A program made the position numbers and the translations under genes. From positions 992,001 through 1,056,000 of the forward strand of contig NZ_LRFG02000001.1 of the NCBI RefSeq assembly GCF_001641755.2: a stretch of 64,000 bases of DNA. Reading direction: 5' to 3'. Under the pieces are notes generated by a model, which searched no databases, was not told the origin of the DNA, and saw only the letters and a list, made by a program, of their open reading frames with translations. The stretch comes from Microbulbifer flavimaris (GTDB taxonomy: Bacteria; Pseudomonadota; Gammaproteobacteria; Pseudomonadales; Cellvibrionaceae). Shown here in pieces: positions 25,740 through 34,563 of the stretch (positions are counted from its first letter, which is position 1; each line of letters begins with the position of its first letter).

Positions 25740-28700
25740 TCAGGCCTCCGCCAGCGACTCCAGGTCGGCAGTGGCGTTGGCCAGGTACATCAGCTCCCGC
25801 AGCGCCACGGTGAACATGGCGAAATCACTGGTGGGCGAAGCCTTGAGCTCGGTGAGGATGCCTTTCCAGCGCTGCAGAGCGGGCGCCATGATAACGCTCC
25901 AGCGCTCCATTGCGCCATCTGCATCCAGTTCTGAGCCGGAAGAGAGGCGCAACATGTTCACTGCGAGGCTGGCCAGCTGGCTGTCCAGGTCATCCATGCT
26001 GGTCTCCCGCGCCTGCGCCTGCCAGAAGCTCTCCACCGGCAGGTCGATGATCTGGAAGCCGAACCAGGACAGATCCAGCAGATCCGCCAGACCAAAGTAG
26101 ACCCGGGCCACCTCTTCTACCGGTCGCTCACTGGCACGGGCAGACTCAGAAATCCCCAGCGCGGAGAACAGGTAGGTTGGCGACGCCGCCAGCAGTGCCA
26201 TTTCATCGGGCACATTAGCTTCCAGCAAGCGGCGATAGCGACGCTCCCACTCCCGGTGTGGTTCGCCGCTGAGCACATCCGGCAGCGCCCTGATCACCCG
26301 CTGCACCGACTCCCCGAACTGCTCCTGCTCCCGCGCCGGGTCCAGCCCCAGACGGCGGTTGCGGATAAACCAGCGGGTGGCGCGACGGACACGCCCGACC
26401 ATGCTGTTGAGCAGTTCGATCTGCAGCTCAGCGGGTACCTTGTAATCCAGTGCCGCCACCTGGTCCTGGAATTCCGGCATCTGGTACACCTCGCGGGCAC
26501 TGATATAGGCCGCCGCGACGGTGTTGATGTCAGCGCCGGTGGCACCGCTGATGCGGTTATAGAAAGTGATACCCATGCTGTTGACCATCTCGTTGGCCAC
26601 CTGGGTCGCCACGATCTGGCGCCGCAGCGGATGGTCGTAGACCAGCTCCTGGTAGCGCGCCACCAGTTCCTGCGGGAATGCTGATTCCACTGCCTCCTGA
26701 ACCCGGGGGTTCTCGGTAATTTCCGCGTTCAGCAGCTCCTCTTTCAGCTTCACCTTCACATAGGAGATCAGCACCGAGAGCTCCGGCCGGGTCAGGTACT
26801 GCCCGCGGTTCTGGCGCTCGGTGATCTGCTCGTTGTCCGGAATAAATTCCAGCGAGCGGCGCAGGCGACCTTCCGCCTCCAGCGTGTTGATGGTGCGGCG
26901 GTACTCATCAATGCGCTCGGCAACCTGATGCTCGGCCACACTCAGGGCCTGGGTCTGGTTGTAGTTATTGTCGAGCACCAGCTCGGCGACGGAATCGGTC
27001 ATCTCCTCGAGCAACTGGTTGCGCTGCTTTTCGGTCAGATCACCGTTGGCAACCACCTTGTCGAGCAGAATCTTGATGTTCACCTCGTGGTCCGAGCAGT
27101 CCACGCCACCGGCGTTATCGATAAAGTCGGTATTACAGTGACCACCGTGCAGGGCGAATTCGATCCGCCCTCGCTGGGTCATGCCGAGGTTGCCGCCCTC
27201 ACCGAAGACCTTGGCCCGCAGCTCCGCGCCGTTGACCCGCAGATGGTCATTGGACTTGTCCCCCACCTCCGCGTGGGACTCGCTGCTGGCCTTCACGTAG
27301 GTACCGATGCCGCCATTCCAGATCAGGTCCACCGGTGCCCGCAACATGGCGCTGATCAGCTCATTGGGATTCAGCTGATCCGCCTCGATGCCGAAGGCGG
27401 CTTTCATTTCCGGCGTGATGCGGATCGATTTGGCCCGGCGCTCGAAAATACCGCCGCCTTTGGAGATCAGCTCCTGGTTATAGTCGGTCCAGCTGGAGCG
27501 CGGCAGCTCGAACAGGCGCTTGCGCTCATTGAAGCTCGCCGCCGCATCCGGACTGGGATCGACAAAGATGTGCAGGTGGTTGAAGGCCCCCTTCAGGCAG
27601 ATATGCTCCGACAACAGCATGCCATTGCCGAATACGTCGCCGCCCATGTCGCCGATACCGACAACCGAGAACTCTTCCTCCTGCACATTGACGCCCATTT
27701 CCCGGAAGTGCCGCTGCACCGAAACCCAGGCGCCCCGGGCCGTAATGCCCATTTTCTTGTGGTCGTAGCCCTGACTGCCGCCAGAAGCAAAGGCGTCACC
27801 GAGCCAGAAGTCGTATTCGGCAGCAATGCCGTTGGCGATGTCGGAAAAGGCCGCGGTGCCCTTATCCGCCGCCACCACCAGGTAGGGATCATCCTCATCC
27901 CGGCGCACCACCAGCTCGGGCGGGATCACCTCGCCCTCCTTCAGGTTGTCGGTAATGTCCAGCAGGCCGCGGATAAAGGTGCGGTAGCAGGCGATGCCCG
28001 CTTCCAGCATGGCGTCGCGGCTGCCGTCTGTCGGCGGCTTACGCACCACGAAGCCACCCTTGGCGCCGCTGGGTACGATCACCGCGTTCTTTACATTCTG
28101 CGCCTTGACCAGGCCCAGCACTTCCGTGCGGAAGTCCTCTAGGCGATCGGACCAGCGCAGACCACCGCGCGCCACCTTGCCACCGCGCAGATGCACGCCC
28201 TCGACCCGGGGTGAATAAACAAAAATCTCAAACTCCGGCCGCGGCTCGGGAATATTGGGAATATCCCGCGGGCTGAATTTGATGGAGATGTAGTCCTTGG
28301 GCTCGCCCGCAGCGTCCACCTGGAAGAAGTTGGTGCGCAGGGTGCCCAGGATCAGGTCCAGGTAACGGCGAATCACCTGGTCTTCGTTCAGGTTATCGAC
28401 GCCGTCGAGGCCATCATGGATCTTCTTGATCAGGCGCTCGATCCGGGTCTGGTCCTGCTTGCTGCTGGTATTGATCCGCGGATCGAACATGGCCCGGAAC
28501 AACGCCACCAGGTTGCGGGTGATTTCCACGTGGTTGGCCAGCGTCGCTGCGATATAGGGCTGGCTGGCACTGAACTTGGTCTGCTTCTGGTAACGGGCAT
28601 AGGCTCGCAGCATGGAGACCTCGCGCCAGTTCAGGCGCGCCGCCAGTACCAGGCGATTGAAGGCATCGCTCTCTGCGACACCGTTCCAGATGGCGGCAAA

Positions 28701-30620
28701 GGCATCCTGGAACATACCGCGGGAGGCCTGGGCATCCACACGGGTCGGCAGGCCAAACTCCAGGTGGAACTCGTGCATCCACACGTCCGTGGAGCCCTTG
28801 GGGCGAATGGTATATGGGAACTCACCAATCACACGCAGGCCCAGGTGCTCCAGCACCGGGATGACATCGGAAAGCGTCAGGCCACGGCCCCAGTTGAACA
28901 CCTTAAAGCGCAGGCTGCCCGGCTCGGCTCCCACTGGCTGATAAAAACTCATCGCCACACGGTTTTCAGGTGACAGCTCCTGTACGGCATTGACATCCTG
29001 CACGGCAATCCGCGGCTCGAAGTCCTCACGGTAACCGGCCGGGAAGGCTTGCCCGAAGATATCAAAGAGGCGGGTGCCCTCTTCTTCCCCATGACTTTCG
29101 ATCAGGGATTTTTGGAATACATCTTCCCAGGAGCGGGTAATATCCACGATTTGCGCCTCCAGCCGCGCGACATCGATATCCAAGGGCTCGCTGGGGTCAA
29201 CGCGGAACACGAAGTGAACTCGGGCGAGGATGGACTCGGAAAAATAAGTGGTGAAATCGGATTCCCTGGCGTTGATTGCCCTGGCAATGTGCGCACAGAT
29301 CGCTTCGCGCACGCTACTGTTAAACTGCTCGCGAGGTACGTACACCGTTGCAGTGACAAACTTGCCGAACGGATCGCGACGGATAAACAGGCGGATGTGG
29401 GCCCGCTCGTTCATGCTGAGCACGCCCATCACCGTATGAAACAGTTCCTGGGTGCTGCTCTGGAACAGTTCGTCCCGGGGGAAGGTATCGAGAATGCGGC
29501 GCAACGCCTTGCCGTCGTGGCTGTGCGGCGACAGACCACTGGACTCGATCACCGACGCCATTTTACGGCGAATGATGGGAATCTTGGCCGGGCTTTCGGT
29601 ATACACCGGTGAGGTATAGAGCCCCATAAACGCCGACTCACCGATGACCTCGCCCCGGGAGTCGTAACGCTTGATGGTGACATAGTCGGAATAAGCCGCC
29701 CGGTGCACGCGGGACTTGACCGAGGACTTGGCGAAAGTGAGGTAATTGGGCCCTTGGTAAAAGCGCTGTTTACCCTCATTAAAAGCGCCCTCGGGGGTCG
29801 GCTCCGCCGGCTCCTCCAGTTTCTTGAAAATGCCCAGGCGGCGCTCCTCCACCTCGCGCAGTACACGCTTGCTACCCTCCTCCGCGAACTCGTATTCCCG
29901 GTAGCCGAGGAAGGTGAAATTGCCGTCGCGCATCCACTGCATGAAGGCACAGGCCTCCTGCAGGTTGGCGTCCTCCGCATCGATACCGGCGTGCAGCTGG
30001 TCTTCCATGCCGCTGCAGGTATCCAGCATTGGCACGTAATCGTCGACCACCAGCTCCACATCCCCAAGCACGTCGCGCAGTGCCGCCCCAAGGTTGACCG
30101 CGTTGTCTTCTGACGTATCCCGGTTGATCTCGACATAAATCAGCGCCTCGGTGCTGGCGCCCGGCTGGGCCTCCTCACCGGAGTGCAACCGGGGCAGCAG
30201 ATCCTTCAGCCGGCCTTTCTTGTCCCGGCGCAACTGCATGACCGTGCTTTTGATCGAGTGAATCACCGTATCGCGCTGGTTGATTTCGATGCGCACCGAG
30301 TCCACCAGGAATGGCATGTCCCGCTGCAGTACCGCTACCACGGTATGGGAACACTCCCAGCCGTCGTCCTCGAGGCGCGGATTCAGCACCCGTACCTTCG
30401 GGCGCCCGCCGGGGCGCTGCTGGATAAAGTCCCACCAGGTGTAAATGCAGCCGTACACATCGACAAGACGGCGGCCCACCATGTCTTCCAGCGGATACTG
30501 GTGCAGGAACTGCGCCGCAAATGCCTCTACTGGCCCGGCCTCGTCACCGAGCCGCTTGCGGATCAGTGCGCTGACCTGCTCGATCAATTCTTCCCGGCTG
30601 TCGGTAATAACCGTCGCCAT
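25740..30620 (-). CDS. gdhB: NAD-specific glutamate dehydrogenase, large (GDH-180) type
   Basis: A 1626-residue cytoplasmic enzyme that converts glutamate to 2-oxoglutarate and ammonia with NAD. Size and motifs place it with the 180-kDa class of Pseudomonas and Streptomyces: long N-terminal ACT-like regulatory part, central catalytic domain with GGLRWSDRLEDFRTEVLGLV, VPSGAKGGFVVRK and VGIGDMGGDVFGNGMLL, and a helical C-terminal region. The ATG at 30620 gives MATVITDSREEL; an in-frame GTG two codons earlier (30626) is better spaced (six bases) from GGAGG and may be the true start. The gene is single and divergent from moxR. In Pseudomonas the enzyme responds to arginine. Confidence 0.96.
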   Translation of the reverse strand: MATVITDSREELIEQVSALIRKRLGDEAGPVEAFAAQFLHQYPLEDMVGRRLVDVYGCIYTWWDFIQQRPGGRPKVRVLNPRLEDDGWECSHTVVAVLQRDMPFLVDSVRIEINQRDTVIHSIKSTVMQLRRDKKGRLKDLLPRLHSGEEAQPGASTEALIYVEINRDTSEDNAVNLGAALRDVLGDVELVVDDYVPMLDTCSGMEDQLHAGIDAEDANLQEACAFMQWMRDGNFTFLGYREYEFAEEGSKRVLREVEERRLGIFKKLEEPAEPTPEGAFNEGKQRFYQGPNYLTFAKSSVKSRVHRAAYSDYVTIKRYDSRGEVIGESAFMGLYTSPVYTESPAKIPIIRRKMASVIESSGLSPHSHDGKALRRILDTFPRDELFQSSTQELFHTVMGVLSMNERAHIRLFIRRDPFGKFVTATVYVPREQFNSSVREAICAHIARAINARESDFTTYFSESILARVHFVFRVDPSEPLDIDVARLEAQIVDITRSWEDVFQKSLIESHGEEEGTRLFDIFGQAFPAGYREDFEPRIAVQDVNAVQELSPENRVAMSFYQPVGAEPGSLRFKVFNWGRGLTLSDVIPVLEHLGLRVIGEFPYTIRPKGSTDVWMHEFHLEFGLPTRVDAQASRGMFQDAFAAIWNGVAESDAFNRLVLAARLNWREVSMLRAYARYQKQTKFSASQPYIAATLANHVEITRNLVALFRAMFDPRINTSSKQDQTRIERLIKKIHDGLDGVDNLNEDQVIRRYLDLILGTLRTNFFQVDAAGEPKDYISIKFSPRDIPNIPEPRPEFEIFVYSPRVEGVHLRGGKVARGGLRWSDRLEDFRTEVLGLVKAQNVKNAVIVPSGAKGGFVVRKPPTDGSRDAMLEAGIACYRTFIRGLLDITDNLKEGEVIPPELVVRRDEDDPYLVVAADKGTAAFSDIANGIAAEYDFWLGDAFASGGSQGYDHKKMGITARGAWVSVQRHFREMGVNVQEEEFSVVGIGDMGGDVFGNGMLLSEHICLKGAFNHLHIFVDPSPDAAASFNERKRLFELPRSSWTDYNQELISKGGGIFERRAKSIRITPEMKAAFGIEADQLNPNELISAMLRAPVDLIWNGGIGTYVKASSESHAEVGDKSNDHLRVNGAELRAKVFGEGGNLGMTQRGRIEFALHGGHCNTDFIDNAGGVDCSDHEVNIKILLDKVVANGDLTEKQRNQLLEEMTDSVAELVLDNNYNQTQALSVAEHQVAERIDEYRRTINTLEAEGRLRRSLEFIPDNEQITERQNRGQYLTRPELSVLISYVKVKLKEELLNAEITENPRVQEAVESAFPQELVARYQELVYDHPLRRQIVATQVANEMVNSMGITFYNRISGATGADINTVAAAYISAREVYQMPEFQDQVAALDYKVPAELQIELLNSMVGRVRRATRWFIRNRRLGLDPAREQEQFGESVQRVIRALPDVLSGEPHREWERRYRRLLEANVPDEMALLAASPTYLFSALGISESARASERPVEEVARVYFGLADLLDLSWFGFQIIDLPVESFWQAQARETSMDDLDSQLASLAVNMLRLSSGSELDADGAMERWSVIMAPALQRWKGILTELKASPTSDFAMFTVALRELMYLANATADLESLAEA

Positions 30621-30912
30621 ACTCACGGAGAACCTCCCAAGTTCCAAATGTCGCGCCCGGATACGCCGGCCGCGCCTGTTTCTCAGCCGCCCGCGGTTCA
30701 CCCGCCGGCTTTAAATTCACTCCGCCGCAACCCTCTTGGAAGACGGGAACCAAGGGCTGGTTCCACGGTCAAGAGGTCGGCGGTTGTTGTCTAAAAGACA
30801 AGTGCCGCTAAAATCAACACACCCACCCCGATTGGCGGCGACTATATATAAAAGATGATAGATACCCAGCCGGGCGGGCAGAGGCAGGATCACTCTCAAC
30901 AGAAGCGAGATT

Positions 30913-31884
30913 ATGGAAGCACATCAGAATGTCAGGGACCGCATCACTTCCCTGGGGGATTGGCTCGGGCAACAGATCATCGGCCAGGAGACCCTGGTTA
31001 ACCGTATATTGATTGCCCTGCTGGCGGACGGCCACCTGCTGGTGGAAGGCGCGCCGGGGCTCGCGAAAACCAAGGCCATCAAGACCCTTGGCGATGCTAT
31101 TGAAGGTGATTTCCATCGCGTCCAATTTACGCCAGACCTGTTGCCGGCAGACATAACCGGAACCGACATCTACCGGCCGGAAACCGGAGAGTTCCATTTT
31201 CAGCCCGGGCCGGTGTTCCACAACCTGGTGCTGGCCGACGAGATCAACCGGGCTCCCGCCAAGGTACAGTCGGCCCTGCTGGAGGCCATGGCGGAAAGAC
31301 AGATCAGTGTCGGCAGAAAAACCTATCCGTTGCCAGAGCTTTTTCTGGTGATGGCAACGCAAAACCCCATTGAACAGGAAGGGACTTATCCGCTGCCAGA
31401 GGCCCAATTAGATAGGTTCCTCATGCAGGTGAATCTTGCCTACCCCGACGCCAGCGCGGAAGCAAAAATTCTGCGCCTGGCCAGATCCGAGGCAAGTCTT
31501 GGCGAAAATCGCCCTTCCGATACCGTGAGCCGCGAGGAGATTTTCCAGGCCCGCGGTCAGGTGCTCGCACTGCAAATGGTAGAAGCGGTAGAGACCTATA
31601 TTGTCCAACTTGTCATTGCTACCCGCGAGCCGGCGAAGTATGACAGTGAGCTGGCATCGTGGCTAGATTTTGGTGCCAGCCCGCGGGCCACCATCGCCCT
31701 TGATCGCTGCGCCCGCGCGCACGCCTGGCTGTCGGGCCGGGATTTTGTGACCCCGGACGACGTGATGGAAGTGGCTCCGGATGTACTGCGGCACCGACTG
31801 CTGCTGAGTTTCGAGGCGGAAGCGGCGGGCGTGAACGCCGACCAGGTCATTGAGCGGCTGCTGCAGCAAGTACCTTCGATCTGA
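30913..31884 (+). CDS. MoxR-type AAA+ ATPase
   Basis: A 323-residue AAA+ protein with Walker A GAPGLAKTK, Walker B LVLADEINRAPAK, sensor-like VMATQNPIEQEGTYPLPEAQ, and C-terminal lid PRATIALDRCARAHAWL. MoxR ATPases act as chaperones for VWA-domain proteins, and genes of that kind follow directly. First gene of a six-gene operon ending near 38128. The ATG has a weak AAGCGAGA upstream. The membrane and VWA partners downstream suggest it works on the BatA/BatB complex at the inner membrane. Confidence 0.94.
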   Translation: MEAHQNVRDRITSLGDWLGQQIIGQETLVNRILIALLADGHLLVEGAPGLAKTKAIKTLGDAIEGDFHRVQFTPDLLPADITGTDIYRPETGEFHFQPGPVFHNLVLADEINRAPAKVQSALLEAMAERQISVGRKTYPLPELFLVMATQNPIEQEGTYPLPEAQLDRFLMQVNLAYPDASAEAKILRLARSEASLGENRPSDTVSREEIFQARGQVLALQMVEAVETYIVQLVIATREPAKYDSELASWLDFGASPRATIALDRCARAHAWLSGRDFVTPDDVMEVAPDVLRHRLLLSFEAEAAGVNADQVIERLLQQVPSI

Positions 31885-31956
31885 TGCCCAGGACCCTCTG
31901 CCCGAAACGAATCAGGATGTTGAATACTGCGGCGGGAACCCCCACAGGTAAGCACT

Positions 31957-32946
31957 ATGGCTGAACTTACCAATCAGGGAGAGCTGGAACTCCGTGGCGC
32001 CTACCCGACGGTGGAGCCGCTGGTGCGCTTGCGCCATGTAGCGCGGCAGATGCAGCTTTTTCGCCCCCGGCTGGTGAAGAGCGACCAGGCCGGCGGCCTG
32101 CTTACCCGCTATCGCGGCCGCGGCATGAACTTCGAGGAAGTCCGCGACTACCAGCCCGGCGACGACGTACGCTCCATTGACTGGCGCGTGACTGCCCGCA
32201 CCGGTTCCACCCACACCAAGTTGTACCAGGAGGAACGCGAGCGGCCGGTGGTCATCCTCCTGGACCTGCGCTCCCCCATGTTTTTTGGCAGCCGCCGCGC
32301 ATTCAAGTCGGTCGCCGCCTGCGGTATTGCCGCGGCACTGGGCTGGGCCGGCCTGCAGCACAGCGATCGAATAGGCGCCCTGCTCTTTTCCGACCACGAC
32401 CTCGAAACCGTGCGCCCACGCCGCAGCCACCACTCTGTGCTGGCGATGATTCACGGCATGGTGGCGCTCGCCGAAACACTGGATAACCCGGTGCCGATGG
32501 AAGGCAGCCAACCGCTGAAGCAGCTTCTTGATGAGGCACGCCGGGTGGCCCGGCCGGGCAGTGCGCTGTTCCTGATCAGCGATTGCCACGACCTGGATGA
32601 AGACTGCGCCCAACCCCTGGCACTTCTGACCCGACACGCGGACCTGCAGGTACTCCGGGTGAGCGATCCACTGGAGCAAAACCTGCCGGAACAATCGCTG
32701 ACCATTTCCGATGGTCGCCAGCGCACCTTCCTGAACGCCACCAACCGCGCCCTGCGTACTCAGTTTGCTCAACTTCAGACCGAGGCCCGCACCGAGGTTG
32801 AGCGGCTCTGCCGCCGGCTCCGCATTCCTTTGATGGACTTCGACAATACTCAACCGCTGGCTCCCGCATTGCTGTCTGTTTACGGAAGCCGCCAGCAAAG
32901 GATGAGCATGCCCGTTGCGCGTCCAAGCAGAGGTGTGAGCGCGTGA
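31957..32946 (+). CDS. DUF58 domain protein
   Basis: A 329-residue protein with the DUF58 hallmark GMNFEEVRDYQPGDDVRSIDWRVTARTG near residues 50-80. This is followed by a degenerate VWA-like fold starting VVILLDLRSPM (no intact D-x-S-x-S metal site). Such proteins always accompany MoxR ATPases. No membrane segment is seen, so it is cytoplasmic or peripheral. Its TGA overlaps the next GTG, indicating coupled translation. The precise role in the Bat system is not known. Confidence 0.92.
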   Translation: MAELTNQGELELRGAYPTVEPLVRLRHVARQMQLFRPRLVKSDQAGGLLTRYRGRGMNFEEVRDYQPGDDVRSIDWRVTARTGSTHTKLYQEERERPVVILLDLRSPMFFGSRRAFKSVAACGIAAALGWAGLQHSDRIGALLFSDHDLETVRPRRSHHSVLAMIHGMVALAETLDNPVPMEGSQPLKQLLDEARRVARPGSALFLISDCHDLDEDCAQPLALLTRHADLQVLRVSDPLEQNLPEQSLTISDGRQRTFLNATNRALRTQFAQLQTEARTEVERLCRRLRIPLMDFDNTQPLAPALLSVYGSRQQRMSMPVARPSRGVSA

Positions 32947-33518
32947 GAACAGCTTTGATGCAGCAACAGCCTCCACAGGTGTCTCCGGTTGAGCAGGCAC
33001 TGCTGGACGAGCTGCGCGATATCCACCCGCCAGAGGCCATCAGTTGGTGGCCCCCGGCCCCGGGCTGGTGGCTGCTGGCCGCATTGTTGATCGCCGCCCT
33101 CTATTTCCTTTTCCGCTGGCTGCGCCAACGCAAGCAACGCTGGAGTCGCAACCGCTACCGCAAGGAGGCAGAGCGCCTGCTGCGCGAAATCGATATTCGT
33201 GAACCGAATGCTGCCCAGGAGATTAACGAGATTCTCAAGCGAGTGGCGGTAACCACCTTTGGCCGTCCAAACTGCGGTAATTTGACTGGCCGGGAATGGC
33301 TGGATTTTTTACGCAGCACCGCGGATGTCGACTGCCCTACCCAAGCCGAAACGGTTCTGCTCGAACAGATCTACCGGACGGATCGCTGGGATGAGCAGGG
33401 AAACAGCGCGCTACGTGACTTCGGCATTCAGTGGAGCCGCAAACATCGACGCGATCGCTGGCCGCCTCCTGCCCCAGAGATGGAAGGGGAAGTCGACGGG
33501 GAGGCAAGCCGTGTTTGA
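32943..33518 (+). CDS. DUF4381 domain protein, single-pass membrane
   Basis: A 191-residue protein with one transmembrane helix (PGWWLLAALLIAALYFLFRWL, about residues 40-60) followed by a strongly basic stretch and a soluble domain containing LKRVAVTTFGR and LTGREWLDFL. This is the DUF4381 pattern common between DUF58 and BatA genes. Start is a GTG overlapping the DUF58 stop (GTGA). Its end overlaps the batA start by eight bases. Confidence 0.9.
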   Translation: MRTALMQQQPPQVSPVEQALLDELRDIHPPEAISWWPPAPGWWLLAALLIAALYFLFRWLRQRKQRWSRNRYRKEAERLLREIDIREPNAAQEINEILKRVAVTTFGRPNCGNLTGREWLDFLRSTADVDCPTQAETVLLEQIYRTDRWDEQGNSALRDFGIQWSRKHRRDRWPPPAPEMEGEVDGEASRV

Positions 33519-34563
33519 GTTCGCCTGGCCCTGGGTTTTTGCCCTATTGCCTTTGCCATTGCTGGCCCGCCTCTTCCTGCCGCGCACCAAGCCGCTGTCC
33601 AGCGCCCTGAAGGTGCCCTTTTACGGAAGCCTCGCCCAGCGCGGTGGCGGCGCTCCACACAACCCGTTCAATCTCTTTCTGCTGAGCATTCTCTGGCTGC
33701 TGTTATTGACCGCGGCCGCCCGCCCGCAGTGGTATGGCGAACCCATCACCCAGACCAGTAGCGCCCGGGACCTGCTGCTGGCCGTAGACATTTCCGGCAG
33801 CATGGAAACGCCGGACATGCTGCTGAATGGCCGGCCGGCCATGCGTATCGATGCAGTCAAAAATGTAGTGGGCGATTTTGTCGAGAGGCGCGAGGGAGAC
33901 CGATTGGGGCTGGTGCTTTTTGGCACCCGCGCCTATCTGCAGGCGCCACTGACATATGACCGGGAAACTGTCGGCACACTGCTGCGTGAAGCGCAGATCG
34001 GCTTCGCCGGTCAGGGAACCGCGATTGGCGATGCCATCGGCCTGTCGGTCAAGCGCCTGATGGAGCGCCCGGCGGAGCAACGGGTCCTGATCCTGCTTAC
34101 CGATGGCGCCAACACCGCAGGGGAAGTTGCCCCACTCAAGGCGGCTGAACTCGCCCAGCAGGCAGGCGTAACCGTCTACACCGTGGGTATCGGCGCAGAG
34201 GAAATGGTGCAACCCGGCCTGCTGGGCAGCCGCTTCGGCGCGCGCCGCATCAACCCCTCCCGGGATCTCGACAGTGACACACTGCAGGCCATCGCCGACA
34301 AAACCGACGGCCGATTTTTCCGTGCCCACAATCCTGAAGAACTCGCCCAGATCTATGAGGAGCTGGACCGGCTCGAACCGGTGGAGCAGGAAGCGGCCAG
34401 CTATCGTCCGCTGAAGTCGCTGTATGTCTGGCCCCTGGCTGCCGCCCTGATATTTGCGCTGCTGTGGGCTACGATTCCCCTGCTGCTGAACCTGCGCCTT
34501 GGGAGGTCCGGCAATGGCGTGCCCGAACCGGGCCCAAGTGGAGCACGGGAGGGCAACGCGTGA
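33511..34563 (+). CDS. batA: BatA-type VWA domain membrane protein
   Basis: A 350-residue inner-membrane protein. Transmembrane helices lie near residues 5-23, 55-70 and close to the C-terminus. The VWA domain in between has an intact metal-binding site, Asp93 to Ser97 in AVDISGSMETPD, with TDGANTAGE later. The GTG at 33511, five to seven bases after GGGGAGG, is chosen because upstream in-frame sequence is the shadow of the DUF4381 gene. First named for Bacteroides aerotolerance, Bat proteins appear to support envelope stress tolerance. The stop overlaps the next GTG. Confidence 0.92.
   Translation: MFEFAWPWVFALLPLPLLARLFLPRTKPLSSALKVPFYGSLAQRGGGAPHNPFNLFLLSILWLLLLTAAARPQWYGEPITQTSSARDLLLAVDISGSMETPDMLLNGRPAMRIDAVKNVVGDFVERREGDRLGLVLFGTRAYLQAPLTYDRETVGTLLREAQIGFAGQGTAIGDAIGLSVKRLMERPAEQRVLILLTDGANTAGEVAPLKAAELAQQAGVTVYTVGIGAEEMVQPGLLGSRFGARRINPSRDLDSDTLQAIADKTDGRFFRAHNPEELAQIYEELDRLEPVEQEAASYRPLKSLYVWPLAAALIFALLWATIPLLLNLRLGRSGNGVPEPGPSGAREGNA

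Noticed and set aside
26928-28142. Long plus-strand open frame inside the glutamate dehydrogenase gene
   Set aside because: It lies opposite a well-supported gene, has no recognisable motifs and is a by-product of GC-rich codon use.
31912-33000. Minus-strand open frame opposite the DUF58 gene
   Set aside because: Shadow of a clear operon gene; no motif or start signal.
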